Assembly (NCBI GenBank): GCA_902362775.1
Contig: CABIXV010000004.1
Location: 48,916-112,915, forward strand
Direction of reading: 5' to 3'
Origin: Clostridiales bacterium
GTDB taxonomy: Bacteria > Bacillota > Clostridia > Oscillospirales > Oscillospiraceae
Length of the DNA: 64,000 nt
Shown: positions 24,402-31,983 of the stretch, in pieces
How positions within the stretch are numbered: position 1 is the stretch's first letter
How the letters are laid out: each line of letters opens with the position of its first letter
Notes under the pieces: model-generated
What the model saw: the letters and a program-made list of their open reading frames with translations, nothing else
The model's database searches: none
What the model was told of the DNA's origin: nothing
Made by a program: the position numbers and the translations under genes

Positions 24402-24778
24402 GTCGTTTTTGCCTCCATTTGTTCGTGAAATGTGTTCATTTCCCGGTGATGTGCCGTCACCGGTGGATAAAATTTTTGAGCACGGACGCCTTTCATTCGT
24501 AATTTGCGCTGCGATGGGGTACTCAAACGTGACCCCATCCGGCTTTACCGTCTGGCGGTGTTTTGTTTGCGACCGTGTGCTTCCTCACCGCCGGGCGATG
24601 GGGCTTCACTGCCCGGTAAATCACCAAACAAGAAAGCCTGTGCTTCCTGCCGTGAAATAGTTCACGGTTTGCACAGGCCTTGAAATTTGCATAGTCATTT
24701 TGCCTTCTTATTCTGAGGGAAAAGCGAAAATCCTCTGTACGTACCGTACAGTACGTACAGCAAAATCTCACTTCAATT
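24402..24778. other. Intergenic region with palindromes downstream of the P4-type helicase gene
   Basis: No gene recognised. It holds a nested hairpin (cctgtgc ... ccgtgaa-atag-ttcacgg ... gcacagg, about 24646-24678). Close to the helicase stop lies a perfect 10-bp inverted repeat ctgtacgtac / gtacgtacag (24735-24760) built of repeated GTAC. The latter could be a replication origin or initiator site, or a transcription terminator arm; the role is unproven. Confidence 0.5.
24735..24760. repeat. GTAC-rich palindrome
   Basis: A perfect 10-bp inverted repeat (ctgtacgtac / gtacgtacag) separated by 6 bases (cgtaca), 19 bases past the end of the primase/helicase gene. Confidence 0.8.
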
Positions 24779-26098
24779 TCAGCCAAAGGGCCGTGCGACC
24801 ACCTCGATCCCTACAAAGCCCCGCACCCGCCTGCCGCCGGAGTAGATATTGTTGGTGGGCTCCACGTTGTAGACCGCCGCATTCTGGGTCAGCTCCGAGC
24901 TGAGCCGGTTAGCTGACAGGGGCTTGCGCACATTGTCCTCGCACCAGACTTTATATGCCTTATAGATGGACTTGGAACTGGCCTCATAGTCCGCACGAAA
25001 GCGGATGTACCCCTCCGACTGCAAAAACTCCACCACATTGTTGCTGCCGCGCCTCACCGTTTCCACGTTCTCCTGGGCCTTGGGGCTGATCGTAAAGCGG
25101 TAGTTCTGGGCGATGAGGCGGTGCAGCCCCTCCAGGCACCACAGGAAAATGCCCTCCCGCTCCGCTGCCAGCTTCTCTGCCAGGAAGGGATCGTCTACCC
25201 GGTCTGCTGGACGGTCCCTGGTGGTCAGGACGATCTGCCGCCGGAAGAAGCCGTCGGACTGGTCGTGAAGCGCCGTCAACGCCCCGTTGCCGAAGCAGAG
25301 AAAGCGCACATAGAGCAAGCTCTGGTAGCTCTGGACGCCTTTGCGCTCCAAATCCATCTTGCACTCGGAGGTGATGATGGACTTGATGTAGTTGGTTTTG
25401 GGCAGGGCGCTCAAATCCATATCGTCATCCACCATCAGCAGCTTGTGCTCTAGGTCGGCCCTGCTGAAGCGGTTGTTCTCCACCTTCTGGATGCTGGTGG
25501 TGTTCATGCTGTCCCCCAGGATGGCGCGCATCACCAGGCCAATCCGGCTTTTGCCCTCGCCGCCCCTGCCGATGATGAGCAGCATCTTCTGGGCCCTAGT
25601 GGTGGGCAGCAGGCAGTAGCCCAGGTACTCCTGCAAGGTGGGGATGTCCTCCGGTTCCAGCAGTTCGGAGAGGAACCGCAGCCACCGCTCCGGTCTGGGG
25701 GCGTCTGGCAGATAGCCCACGGCCAGGCGGTTGTTGCAGTAGGTCTTTTCCGGCGAGAAGCGGCCGTCCATGAAATAGGTGCCGTTGGCCACATGGATGC
25801 GGTCGGTCTCGATGGGAAGGGGCGGCGAGTAGGCTTGCAGTTTGATGCTGGCGAGCAGATTGGACACCAGTTTGGACAGTCCGCTGGTGACGCAGCCGGA
25901 AACCGTCTCCAGGATCTGCTGGCTGACCACCGCCTCGTCCTCCACCGCTCCATCCACCGTGAACAGCCTGCCCCGGATGCACTTCATGGGGTGGGCCGCC
26001 AGAAATTCCTCGCAGAACAGCACCTCGTTGATGTTCTTCCCGTCATACCAAGCGGGCCAGCCGCCGTGACTGGGCGGCACAGCAGAGTTTTTGCGCAT
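24779..26098 (-). CDS. P4-type phage/plasmid primase-helicase
   Basis: A 439-residue replication protein: a D5-type N-terminal region followed by a superfamily-3 helicase core. Walker A is GRGGEGKS at about residue 178, Walker B is LLMVDDDMDLS, and RKGVQSYQSL / FLCFGNG form the later SF3 motifs. The C-terminus has a winged-helix-like segment (YKAYKVWCEDNVRKPLSANR). It replicates excised elements or plasmids. It overlaps the end of the CHC2 primase frame by about 55 bases. No defects seen in this gene itself. Confidence 0.88.
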   Translation of the reverse strand: MRKNSAVPPSHGGWPAWYDGKNINEVLFCEEFLAAHPMKCIRGRLFTVDGAVEDEAVVSQQILETVSGCVTSGLSKLVSNLLASIKLQAYSPPLPIETDRIHVANGTYFMDGRFSPEKTYCNNRLAVGYLPDAPRPERWLRFLSELLEPEDIPTLQEYLGYCLLPTTRAQKMLLIIGRGGEGKSRIGLVMRAILGDSMNTTSIQKVENNRFSRADLEHKLLMVDDDMDLSALPKTNYIKSIITSECKMDLERKGVQSYQSLLYVRFLCFGNGALTALHDQSDGFFRRQIVLTTRDRPADRVDDPFLAEKLAAEREGIFLWCLEGLHRLIAQNYRFTISPKAQENVETVRRGSNNVVEFLQSEGYIRFRADYEASSKSIYKAYKVWCEDNVRKPLSANRLSSELTQNAAVYNVEPTNNIYSGGRRVRGFVGIEVVARPFG

Positions 26099-26363
26099 TG
26101 TGTGTTGTCTCCTTTCTCCATTCTTTCAGTTGCCGATTGATCTTTTGGATGCTTCCGTCTGCCATCAGCTGCTGAACTATCGTCTCCCGCTCATGGGAAT
26201 CTCCTTGCAGCAGGGCGTCCAACAGGCACTCCGCCCAGGGAAGCCGGTGGCAAGCCTCCACAAACCGCTCGTTCAGCGTTTCCTCCGGTGTCTGTGGAGC
26301 ATACTGCAGTTTCCACTCTTCCAGTGTCCGGCGGTACTGCCCCAAAACAGAACAGCACAGCAC
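26043..26363 (-). pseudogene. CHC2 primase, C-terminal part in shifted frame
   Basis: A frame of about 106 codons continuing the CHC2 primase after the 5-bp duplication (LCCSVLGQYRRTLEEWKLQY ... EWRKETTHNAQKL). The apparent ATG lies in the repeat itself and is unlikely to be a real start. In intact relatives this helical region links primase to helicase. It overlaps the helicase gene start. Confidence 0.7.
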
Positions 26364-26704
26364 AGCCGCTCATCCTCCTGGAGCTGCTGTGCCTTGGTTT
26401 TCTGTTTCAGTTTTTGGCAGATGGATTCCGGCGGGGGCTTGTCCGGCGCAAGATGGAAGTCCGCCGCCAGTTTTCGGGCTGCATCATACAGGCTCAGGCC
26501 AAAAAGATTGGCAGCCAGGTCGATGACGTCCCCGTGCGCTCCGCAGGCAAAACAGTGGTAGTGGTCGTCTGCTACCAGCAGGCTGGGGTGGTGGTCGTTG
26601 TGGAAGGGGCAGAGCGCCATTCCACAGCGGTTGACCGCAACGCCATACAGCTGTGCAGCCTCCCTGGCGTTGACGGCGGTTTTTACGGTTTCAAACAGGT
26701 TCAT
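26273..26704 (-). CDS. CHC2 zinc-finger primase, N-terminal part (frameshifted)
   Basis: A DnaG-type CHC2 zinc-finger protein, MNLFETVKTAVNAREAAQLY. The zinc ligands are visible in MALCPFHNDHHPS and YHCFACGAHGD. The start at 26704 has ggaggg 6 bases upstream. After QEDERLCC the frame turns into unrelated sequence. The continuation typical of the family (SVLGQYRRTLEEWK) lies in another frame starting at the same point. A tandem 5-base repeat (CAGCA, 26353-26362) explains it: removing one unit restores a single frame. So this primase is probably inactive or C-terminally altered, unless the repeat is a sequencing error. Confidence 0.78.
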   Translation of the reverse strand: MNLFETVKTAVNAREAAQLYGVAVNRCGMALCPFHNDHHPSLLVADDHYHCFACGAHGDVIDLAANLFGLSLYDAARKLAADFHLAPDKPPPESICQKLKQKTKAQQLQEDERLCCAVLFWGSTAGHWKSGNCSMLHRHRRKR

Positions 26705-26876
26705 ACAATTCCCTCCATTTCTTGATGCGTGGGGCAAGTTTCTCACCCCTCTGTATCAGTTATGGGGAAAATCGAAAAAAACAGGCTGATGGCATGACAG
26801 CGCCGTTTCAAAAAACATGACAAAGCCCTGCCTGTGTGCTATGATAGAAAAAGAAAAACATGACAGGAGGAGGCCG

Positions 26877-28001
26877 ATGGACAAGATCATCAACCACGCA
26901 GTGCTGTCGCTGGATTTCTGGCAGGATACCGTGACTTACGAGGGCTGCGCCATGCCCACGGGGACCATTGGCTGCGAGGTATTGAACATTTCAGCTGAAG
27001 CGATTGAAACCCTTACCCCGCCCTGCGATACGATGAACCGCCTGCTGCAGGGGATGAACACGGGGACGGTGGACCTGACGCTGCTGCCCCAAGTGCAGGG
27101 CGCTGCCAGCGGCATCCTCTCCTTCATGGATGTTACGCGGCCGTTCTCCCGGCTGTCCAATAGTGACTTCGGGAAGAAACTGGCGGATGTTTTCTCTGCC
27201 GCGTATCTGGAAGATGCAAGAGATTATTTGCAGCTTTCCCAGCAGGAGCAGCTGCTCTGCACCTTGACCGGCCAGCACAGCAGGGCGGCGCAGCTGATCC
27301 GCATGACCCAGGTATTGGGACATCTGAGCTATTCCCTCCGCCAGTACAAGGACGCCCTGCTCCCGTTTGCCCGGCAGCTGAATGAACCCGGCCACGACCG
27401 CACGGCGGAGGGCTACGCAGCACTGTTTGGGCAGTTTTTCCAGGAAGAACCGACACTCTCTGACGGCAATCCCTCCTGGATGACCCTGACCAACGCCTCG
27501 GTGCAGTACGTCTCCGCCATTCGCCCCGGTGCGGCGGAACCGCAGCTGGTGAAGCGGATGCACTACGTCAGTTTTGTGGGGATGTTTCGCTCCGACCTGT
27601 TCGAGGGTCTGTGCGTGGGCCATGCGCCCAGACAGTGCCCCATCTGCGGGCGGTGGTTTTTGACCACCGATGCCCGGCGCACCAAATACTGCGGCGGTCT
27701 GGCTCCAGGGGACAAGCGGCGCCGGACGTGCCGTCAGATCGGCAACCTGCGGGGGCGGGCACAGCGGGAGCTGGCGGCAGACCACCCCATTAAGGCGGTC
27801 TATAACCGTCGGATGAATACCATCCTCCAGAGTACCCGCCGTGGGAAGCTGGACGCGGAACTGGCCAAAGTAATGAAAAAGCTGGCAAAGGATAAGATGC
27901 TGCGGGCGATCTCTGACCACAGTTATGCCAGCACCAGATACGAGCAGGAAATGACCCAGGAGGCCCTGCTTGCAGAGGCAAAGAGACGAATGGCTTTGTA
28001 G
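26877..28001 (+). CDS. DUF6076 zinc-ribbon protein
   Basis: A 374-residue protein (MDKIINHAVLSLDFWQDTVT...). The first 240 residues are mostly helical with no recognised fold. Near residue 255 is a treble-clef or CGNR-like zinc motif, CPICGRWFLTTDARRTKYC, followed by GDKRRRTC and a basic helical tail (ELAKVMKKLAKDK). DUF6076-type proteins recur in Firmicute mobile elements and may bind DNA or RNA; no function is established. Start chosen at 26877 behind aggagg. It diverges from the primase operon and precedes the sigma-like gene by 23 bases, so those two form an operon. A smaller relative is encoded at 57655-58506. Confidence 0.7.
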   Translation: MDKIINHAVLSLDFWQDTVTYEGCAMPTGTIGCEVLNISAEAIETLTPPCDTMNRLLQGMNTGTVDLTLLPQVQGAASGILSFMDVTRPFSRLSNSDFGKKLADVFSAAYLEDARDYLQLSQQEQLLCTLTGQHSRAAQLIRMTQVLGHLSYSLRQYKDALLPFARQLNEPGHDRTAEGYAALFGQFFQEEPTLSDGNPSWMTLTNASVQYVSAIRPGAAEPQLVKRMHYVSFVGMFRSDLFEGLCVGHAPRQCPICGRWFLTTDARRTKYCGGLAPGDKRRRTCRQIGNLRGRAQRELAADHPIKAVYNRRMNTILQSTRRGKLDAELAKVMKKLAKDKMLRAISDHSYASTRYEQEMTQEALLAEAKRRMAL

Positions 28002-28024
28002 TGCCATAGGAAGGCGGTGAGGAA

Positions 28025-29221
28025 ATGGCGGAAGTGGAATTTACTTGGGCGTTGGACGGCTACTGCGCCCGATATGGTTTTCTGGCCCAGCCGGAGGGGC
28101 TGACTATGCGGGAGGCGGCGCGCGTCTTTCAGCTTGACCCGCAGCCGCCGGAGGCAGGAACACTCAACGATTACATCACTGCCGCCCTGCGGGAGCGAAA
28201 CCTGGACTACTTCTCCTTCTTCCTGCACCACTATGAAACCCGGCTCAATGGCCGTGTTCGCCGTTTCCTGATGCGGGAGGGGCTGGAACGCTATGACCCG
28301 GAGCGGTTCCTGGACTACAAAATGGGGTGTGTCCTCGCCATGCTGGATTGCCTTCCGGGCTATGACCCGATGAAGGAGGCGGACTTTCTGACCTATGCCC
28401 ATTATTTTATCGGCAATGCACTTCTGGAGTGCCGCCGCCAGGAAGAGGCCGGTTCCTTCCAATCTCTGGACGAATACAAGGCCGCTCGTGGGATCGCCTG
28501 GCTCTACAACAATTCCGGCAAGAGCACAAAAGATGTCATCGCCGAATATGCCAACCATCAGAACTGCACCGAAATGACTGCCGCAGAGTACCTGGCGTTG
28601 GCACAGTGCAACCGCAGCCGGGTGCCCTTCTACCAGACAGTACAGGACGAAGAGGGGGAGGAGACCGGAGAAGATGTAAGCCGGGACGACAGCTGGAATT
28701 ATGCGGACATTCTATGGAACAGCATCCGGGCCAAGGCTGTTCGGGAGGCTTTTGAAAAGCTGGATTACCGGGAACAGACCCTTTTGGAAAAGCGGAACGC
28801 CGTCTGCATGACCTGCGGTCGGGTGAGCCCGCTCAGCACCCGCATGAGCTTTGAGGACTTGGCGGTGCAGTTTGAGGGCAGCACCGCCAGCGGGGCGGAA
28901 CGTGCCTATCGCCGGGCGGTGGAACATCTGGCCTGTCTGTTGACAGAGGCTGGCGTCATCCACATGGTTCGATTGAAACGGAAATCGCAGACCCGCAGAA
29001 AACAAAAAATTGCCGCCGCTATCTACCTGTATCAGGTGGACAACGACGGCGAATGGGGAGAAATTTCGTTTGATTTTGAACGCGGTACGGCGGAAGTTAC
29101 CGCCTTGGTGGGGTGGGACACATCCAGGACTCACCGCTTTGCCAATTTGGCGATCCAAGAACTGTTGAACTGCAACAACAAAGCCTTACCTAAAGAGACC
29201 TGGCTTGTGAAGGAACTATGA
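28025..29221 (+). CDS. Sigma-70-like protein of a mobile element
   Basis: A 398-residue protein. A segment near residue 70-140 resembles sigma region 2: FLHHYETRLNGRVRRFLMRE, then LDCLPGYDPMKEADFLTYAH and YFIGNALLECRR, with the YDP...F.TYA..I.NA pattern. A later part (YREQTLLEKRNAVCMTCGRV) could be a degenerate region 4 with an inserted CXXC, and the C-terminus is unusual (FERGTAEVTALVGWDTSRTH). A role in transcribing element genes is inferred. Start ATG at 28025 behind aggcggtgagga, in an operon with the DUF6076 gene. Confidence 0.6.
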   Translation: MAEVEFTWALDGYCARYGFLAQPEGLTMREAARVFQLDPQPPEAGTLNDYITAALRERNLDYFSFFLHHYETRLNGRVRRFLMREGLERYDPERFLDYKMGCVLAMLDCLPGYDPMKEADFLTYAHYFIGNALLECRRQEEAGSFQSLDEYKAARGIAWLYNNSGKSTKDVIAEYANHQNCTEMTAAEYLALAQCNRSRVPFYQTVQDEEGEETGEDVSRDDSWNYADILWNSIRAKAVREAFEKLDYREQTLLEKRNAVCMTCGRVSPLSTRMSFEDLAVQFEGSTASGAERAYRRAVEHLACLLTEAGVIHMVRLKRKSQTRRKQKIAAAIYLYQVDNDGEWGEISFDFERGTAEVTALVGWDTSRTHRFANLAIQELLNCNNKALPKETWLVKEL

Positions 29222-29239
29222 CCTAAGTCTGTCCACAGA

Positions 29240-29406
29240 AAGCTCCGTGCGGCAGAATTGGAGCGTGAAAATACGGAGCTGCGCGGGAAAGTCCGGAGTT
29301 GCGCGGGAAAGTCCGCAGCTATGAGGATGTGATTCAGCGTAATAATCTGTGGCGATTCTTCCATCCGCACAGAGAAAAAGCGGTCACGAGGGACGAAGCT
29401 CGCTGA
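29240..29406 (+). pseudogene. Gene relic with 20-bp tandem duplication
   Basis: A short coding relic reading LRAAELERENTELRGKVRS, then, after skipping one copy of a 20-base tandem repeat (29274-29293 and 29294-29313, one mismatch), YEDVIQRNNLWRFF and a stop at 29404. The repeat shifts the frame. It looks like the coiled-coil tail of a larger element protein, but the family cannot be named. Confidence 0.4.
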
Positions 29407-29445
29407 TTCCTGTGTAGAGCCGGAAAAAACGCATTTTATCGAATG

Positions 29446-29489
29446 GGAGCGCGTCGGACAGGGCAGACATCGTCCGGCGCGCTCCTGTT
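29446..29489 (+). terminator. Hairpin terminator after the sigma-like gene
   Basis: A strong stem ggagcgcg + tcggac pairing with gtccgg + cgcgctcc, followed by tgttt. The rest of 29407-29580 shows no gene. Confidence 0.65.
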
Positions 29490-29580
29490 TGAAAATCGCC
29501 ATTTTTCCCAAGTCAAGAGCCGAAGAAAACACCTGAAAAACACCCCTATTGCGTGACAGAGCCGCAGAAAGGATAAGCCT

Positions 29581-29856
29581 ATGAGAACAGGACTTACCAA
29601 GCAGGAAAAGACCACCGAAATCTATTTTGACGAGAAAGACCCCACCATCTTCATCCGCACCCACAACACCGACCTCAAAAACAGGCTGACCGCATACAAC
29701 CGCAAACACCCTGCCGTCTGCAAGCTGACGGACGTAGACTCGGACACGGGCTGCAAGGAATTTGAGATTGAAAAGGGACGCTTCTCTTTCCGGCTGACCG
29801 CCCCATACAGAGAGGAACGCCGCAGGGCGGCAAGCGAAGCGGCGAAAAACGAATAA
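29581..29856 (+). CDS. Conserved small protein of mobile elements, function unknown
   Basis: A 91-residue protein (MRTGLTKQEKTTEIYFDEKD...) with segments IRTHNTDLKNRLTAY and FEIEKGRFSFRLTAPYREER, followed by a charged C-terminus. I recognise this as a recurrent short protein of Clostridial mobile elements without established function. The start has gaaaggataagcct upstream. The stop lies 8 bases from the end of the convergent histidine kinase gene. Confidence 0.65.
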   Translation: MRTGLTKQEKTTEIYFDEKDPTIFIRTHNTDLKNRLTAYNRKHPAVCKLTDVDSDTGCKEFEIEKGRFSFRLTAPYREERRRAASEAAKNE

Positions 29857-29863
29857 AAGGGTT

Positions 29864-31015
29864 TTAGGGCTTCGTTGATTGTTGCGTTGGCAACCCCACC
29901 GCAATGGTAGTGCCCGTCTCCGAACTTTTCTCTACCCAAACGGAGCCGCCGTGGAGGTCGGCGATCTCCCATACCAGTGAGAGCCCCAGTCCTGCGCCAC
30001 CGTATTCCCGGCTGCGAGACTTGTCCACCCGGAAGAAGGGCTGGAAGATACTGCGCTGATACACCTCCGGGATGCCGCAGCCGGTGTCGGAGACGCGGAG
30101 CAGGAGCTTTTCCAACTCCTGAGTGACAGAAACCCGTACCGAGCCGCCCGGCCGGTTGTACTTGACAGCATTCTCCGTCAGGTTGAAGATCAGCCGGTAG
30201 ATCAGTGCATCGCTGCCGGTCATAATGCCGTCGCCCTCCGCCGTCAGCGTGACGCCGAGCTTATCTGAGAGCGGCGCAAGATCTGTGAAGATCTCCTCGA
30301 TCATGGGAGCGAGCTGGATCCGCTCGTTCCGCGCCACCTGCCGCAGATTGCTCATCTCCAGCAGTGTCCTGGTCATCTGTATCAGCCGTTCCGTCTGCTC
30401 ACGCAAAAGCGTGAGGAACTCCGCCGTCTCCGGTCGCACATCAGGATGCTCCGCGGAAAACAGCTCCAACTGCGCCTGCATTAGTGCCAGTGGCGTGCGC
30501 AGCTCGTGGGCGGCGTTGCCGGTGAACTGCCGCTGGGCGGAAAAGGCGTTGTTCAGCCGCTCCAGCATCTGGTTGAACGAGCGGCTCAGCTGCCGGAACT
30601 CCGAAATAGCATCTTCATCGATCCTCATATCGGCAAGATTGTTCAGCTGCACCTGCTCCACCTGCGAGGTAAAGCTGCGCAGGGGCTTGAGGACGCGTCC
30701 GCTGACAAAATAGGCGAGGATGCCGCTGAGCAGCGTTACCGCCGCCGTGATATACCAGTTGGTGGTGCGGAAGCGCCCCTGCACCCCATCGACGACGATG
30801 GTCAACTCCTCGTTGGGCGCTATGAGCCGCGGGTCAAAGCTCGCCTCTCCGTCCTCATTCAGGATCACCGTGCCGCCGCCCTGTAAGCTGTCCGCAATGG
30901 TGTCCATATAGTACACACCGGAGGAGCACAGTAGCAAATTCATGGCCACGCAGGTGATGCCGATGAGCAGGACGGTCATCAGCGTGATGCGCCACTGCAA
31001 AGAAAGACGCTTCAT
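29864..31015 (-). CDS. Sensor histidine kinase
   Basis: A 383-residue membrane kinase. It has an N-terminal membrane helix, an outer loop of about 55 residues, a second membrane helix (near residues 85-105) and a HAMP domain. The HisKA domain has His170 in HELRTP. The ATPase domain carries the N box (NLTENAVKYN), G1 (DTGCGIP), F box (FFRVD) and G2 (GAGLGLSL). It overlaps the response regulator gene by 4 bases (ATGA). The pair lies back to back with an envelope methionine-sulfoxide repair locus. By analogy with oxidant-sensing two-component systems of other anaerobes, it may sense damage in the envelope; that link is inferred from position. Confidence 0.92.
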   Translation of the reverse strand: MKRLSLQWRITLMTVLLIGITCVAMNLLLCSSGVYYMDTIADSLQGGGTVILNEDGEASFDPRLIAPNEELTIVVDGVQGRFRTTNWYITAAVTLLSGILAYFVSGRVLKPLRSFTSQVEQVQLNNLADMRIDEDAISEFRQLSRSFNQMLERLNNAFSAQRQFTGNAAHELRTPLALMQAQLELFSAEHPDVRPETAEFLTLLREQTERLIQMTRTLLEMSNLRQVARNERIQLAPMIEEIFTDLAPLSDKLGVTLTAEGDGIMTGSDALIYRLIFNLTENAVKYNRPGGSVRVSVTQELEKLLLRVSDTGCGIPEVYQRSIFQPFFRVDKSRSREYGGAGLGLSLVWEIADLHGGSVWVEKSSETGTTIAVGLPTQQSTKP

Positions 31016-31689
31016 GCTTCCTCGCCTCCCATTAGATAGCCCTCGCCGATGCGGTTGCGGATGGGGTCATAGCCCAGCATGGCGCGGAGCTTTTTGCGCA
31101 GGGCGGAGATGTGGACGCGAATGGAGTTGCTGAAGCTGTCCACGCTGTTGTCCCAGACGTGCTCCATCAGCTCCTCCTGACTCACCGGCCGTCCCTGATG
31201 TACCATCAGATATTCCAAAATGCCCGTTTCCTTTCGGGTGAGCGTCAGCGTCTGCCCGTTGACGGTGGCGGTACGGGAGCGGGTGTCAAAGGTCAGACCG
31301 CCGCAGCTTAGCAGCACATCCTGCTGGGTGAACTGCCGCAATGTCAGGCTGCGGATGCGGGCCTCCAGCTCCGCCAAGTGGAAGGGCTTCGCCAGATAGT
31401 CGTTGGCCCCGGCATCCAGCCCCTGCACCTTGTCCTCCACTTCGCTGCGGGCGGAGAGGATCAGCACCCGCGTCTCCCGGTCGGTCTGCCGCAGGGTGCG
31501 CAGCACCGTCATGCCGTCCTTTTTCGGCAGATTCAGATCAAGAAGCACCAGATCGTATCGTTCCACGCCCAGAAGCGCCAGCGCCTTTTCGCCGTCATGG
31601 CAGTAGTCCACGCTGTAGGCCAGCCGCCGCAGGCTGCGAACGATGGTCTCGCACAGGGCGCGTTCATCTTCAATTACTAAAAGGTGCAT
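31012..31689 (-). CDS. OmpR-family response regulator
   Basis: A 225-residue regulator: receiver domain with phospho-acceptor Asp51 (DLVLLDLNLPKKDG), and an OmpR/PhoB winged-helix domain (LTRKETGILEYLMVHQGRPV ... ISALRKKLRAML). The gene starts with ATG at 31689 behind aaggagggct and is read leftwards, cotranscribed with the kinase. The space to the divergent CXXC protein gene (31690-31836) holds a dyad that may be its target. Confidence 0.93.
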   Translation of the reverse strand: MHLLVIEDERALCETIVRSLRRLAYSVDYCHDGEKALALLGVERYDLVLLDLNLPKKDGMTVLRTLRQTDRETRVLILSARSEVEDKVQGLDAGANDYLAKPFHLAELEARIRSLTLRQFTQQDVLLSCGGLTFDTRSRTATVNGQTLTLTRKETGILEYLMVHQGRPVSQEELMEHVWDNSVDSFSNSIRVHISALRKKLRAMLGYDPIRNRIGEGYLMGGEEA

Positions 31690-31730
31690 GAGAGCCCTCC
31701 TTTTTATTTCTTCGTTTTTGTGTTGCTTTC

Positions 31731-31777
31731 ATTATAGCAAAAACAGATAAGGTTTGCGTTAAGTTTTCGTTCTTAAC
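31731..31777. promoter_or_regulatory. Divergent control region between the two-component system and the Msr locus
   Basis: A minus-strand -10 TATAAT (31731-31736) for the regulator operon, without a clear -35. An inverted repeat gttaag (31758-31763) / cttaac (31772-31777), with related ttaa steps after it, is a candidate binding site for the response regulator. Confidence 0.45.
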
Positions 31778-31836
31778 AGAGACTTTAACTCTCCCGCGCT
31801 ATGATGGAGGCAGAAAATCGGAAAGGGTGATGAAAA

Positions 31837-31983
31837 ATGAGCTGCAGGAAAAAGGCCGCGGCGCAGATCGTGCTGCTGATGGCCGGAGCCGCCATGCTGT
31901 GCTTTGGTGTCTGGCGGGGCGAGGCGGCGACAGTGCTGAGCAAAGCAATCAAATTATGTCTGGAGTGTGTGGGCATTGGGTAA
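31837..31983 (+). CDS. CD1871A-type CXXC membrane miniprotein
   Basis: A 48-residue protein: one membrane helix (AAAQIVLLMAGAAMLCFGVW), then RGEAATVLSKAIKLCLECVGIG with a terminal CLEC pair. This is the CD1871A family of CXXC-motif miniproteins, which typically precede polyferredoxin-like membrane proteins. It may pass electrons or help assemble the redox complex. It was found by reading the frame from the ATG at 31837, behind gaaagggtga. The next gene starts inside its last codons. Confidence 0.85.
   Translation: MSCRKKAAAQIVLLMAGAAMLCFGVWRGEAATVLSKAIKLCLECVGIG

Larger units (their letters stand above)
21926..29856. mobile_element. Remnant or right part of a mobilizable element (MobV, CHC2 primase, P4-type helicase)
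   Basis: A block of genes typical of integrative mobilizable or plasmid-derived elements: serine recombinase (cut), MobV relaxase with oriT, small regulators, a CHC2 primase, a P4-type primase/helicase, a zinc-ribbon DUF6076 protein and a sigma-like protein. The left part is separated by the ICE. The right limit is uncertain and is set at the last gene of element type; the two-component and Msr genes that follow could also belong to it. Confidence 0.55.

Noticed and set aside
26991..28007. Open frame of 338 codons on the minus strand
   Set aside because: Antisense shadow of the DUF6076 gene, without recognisable features.
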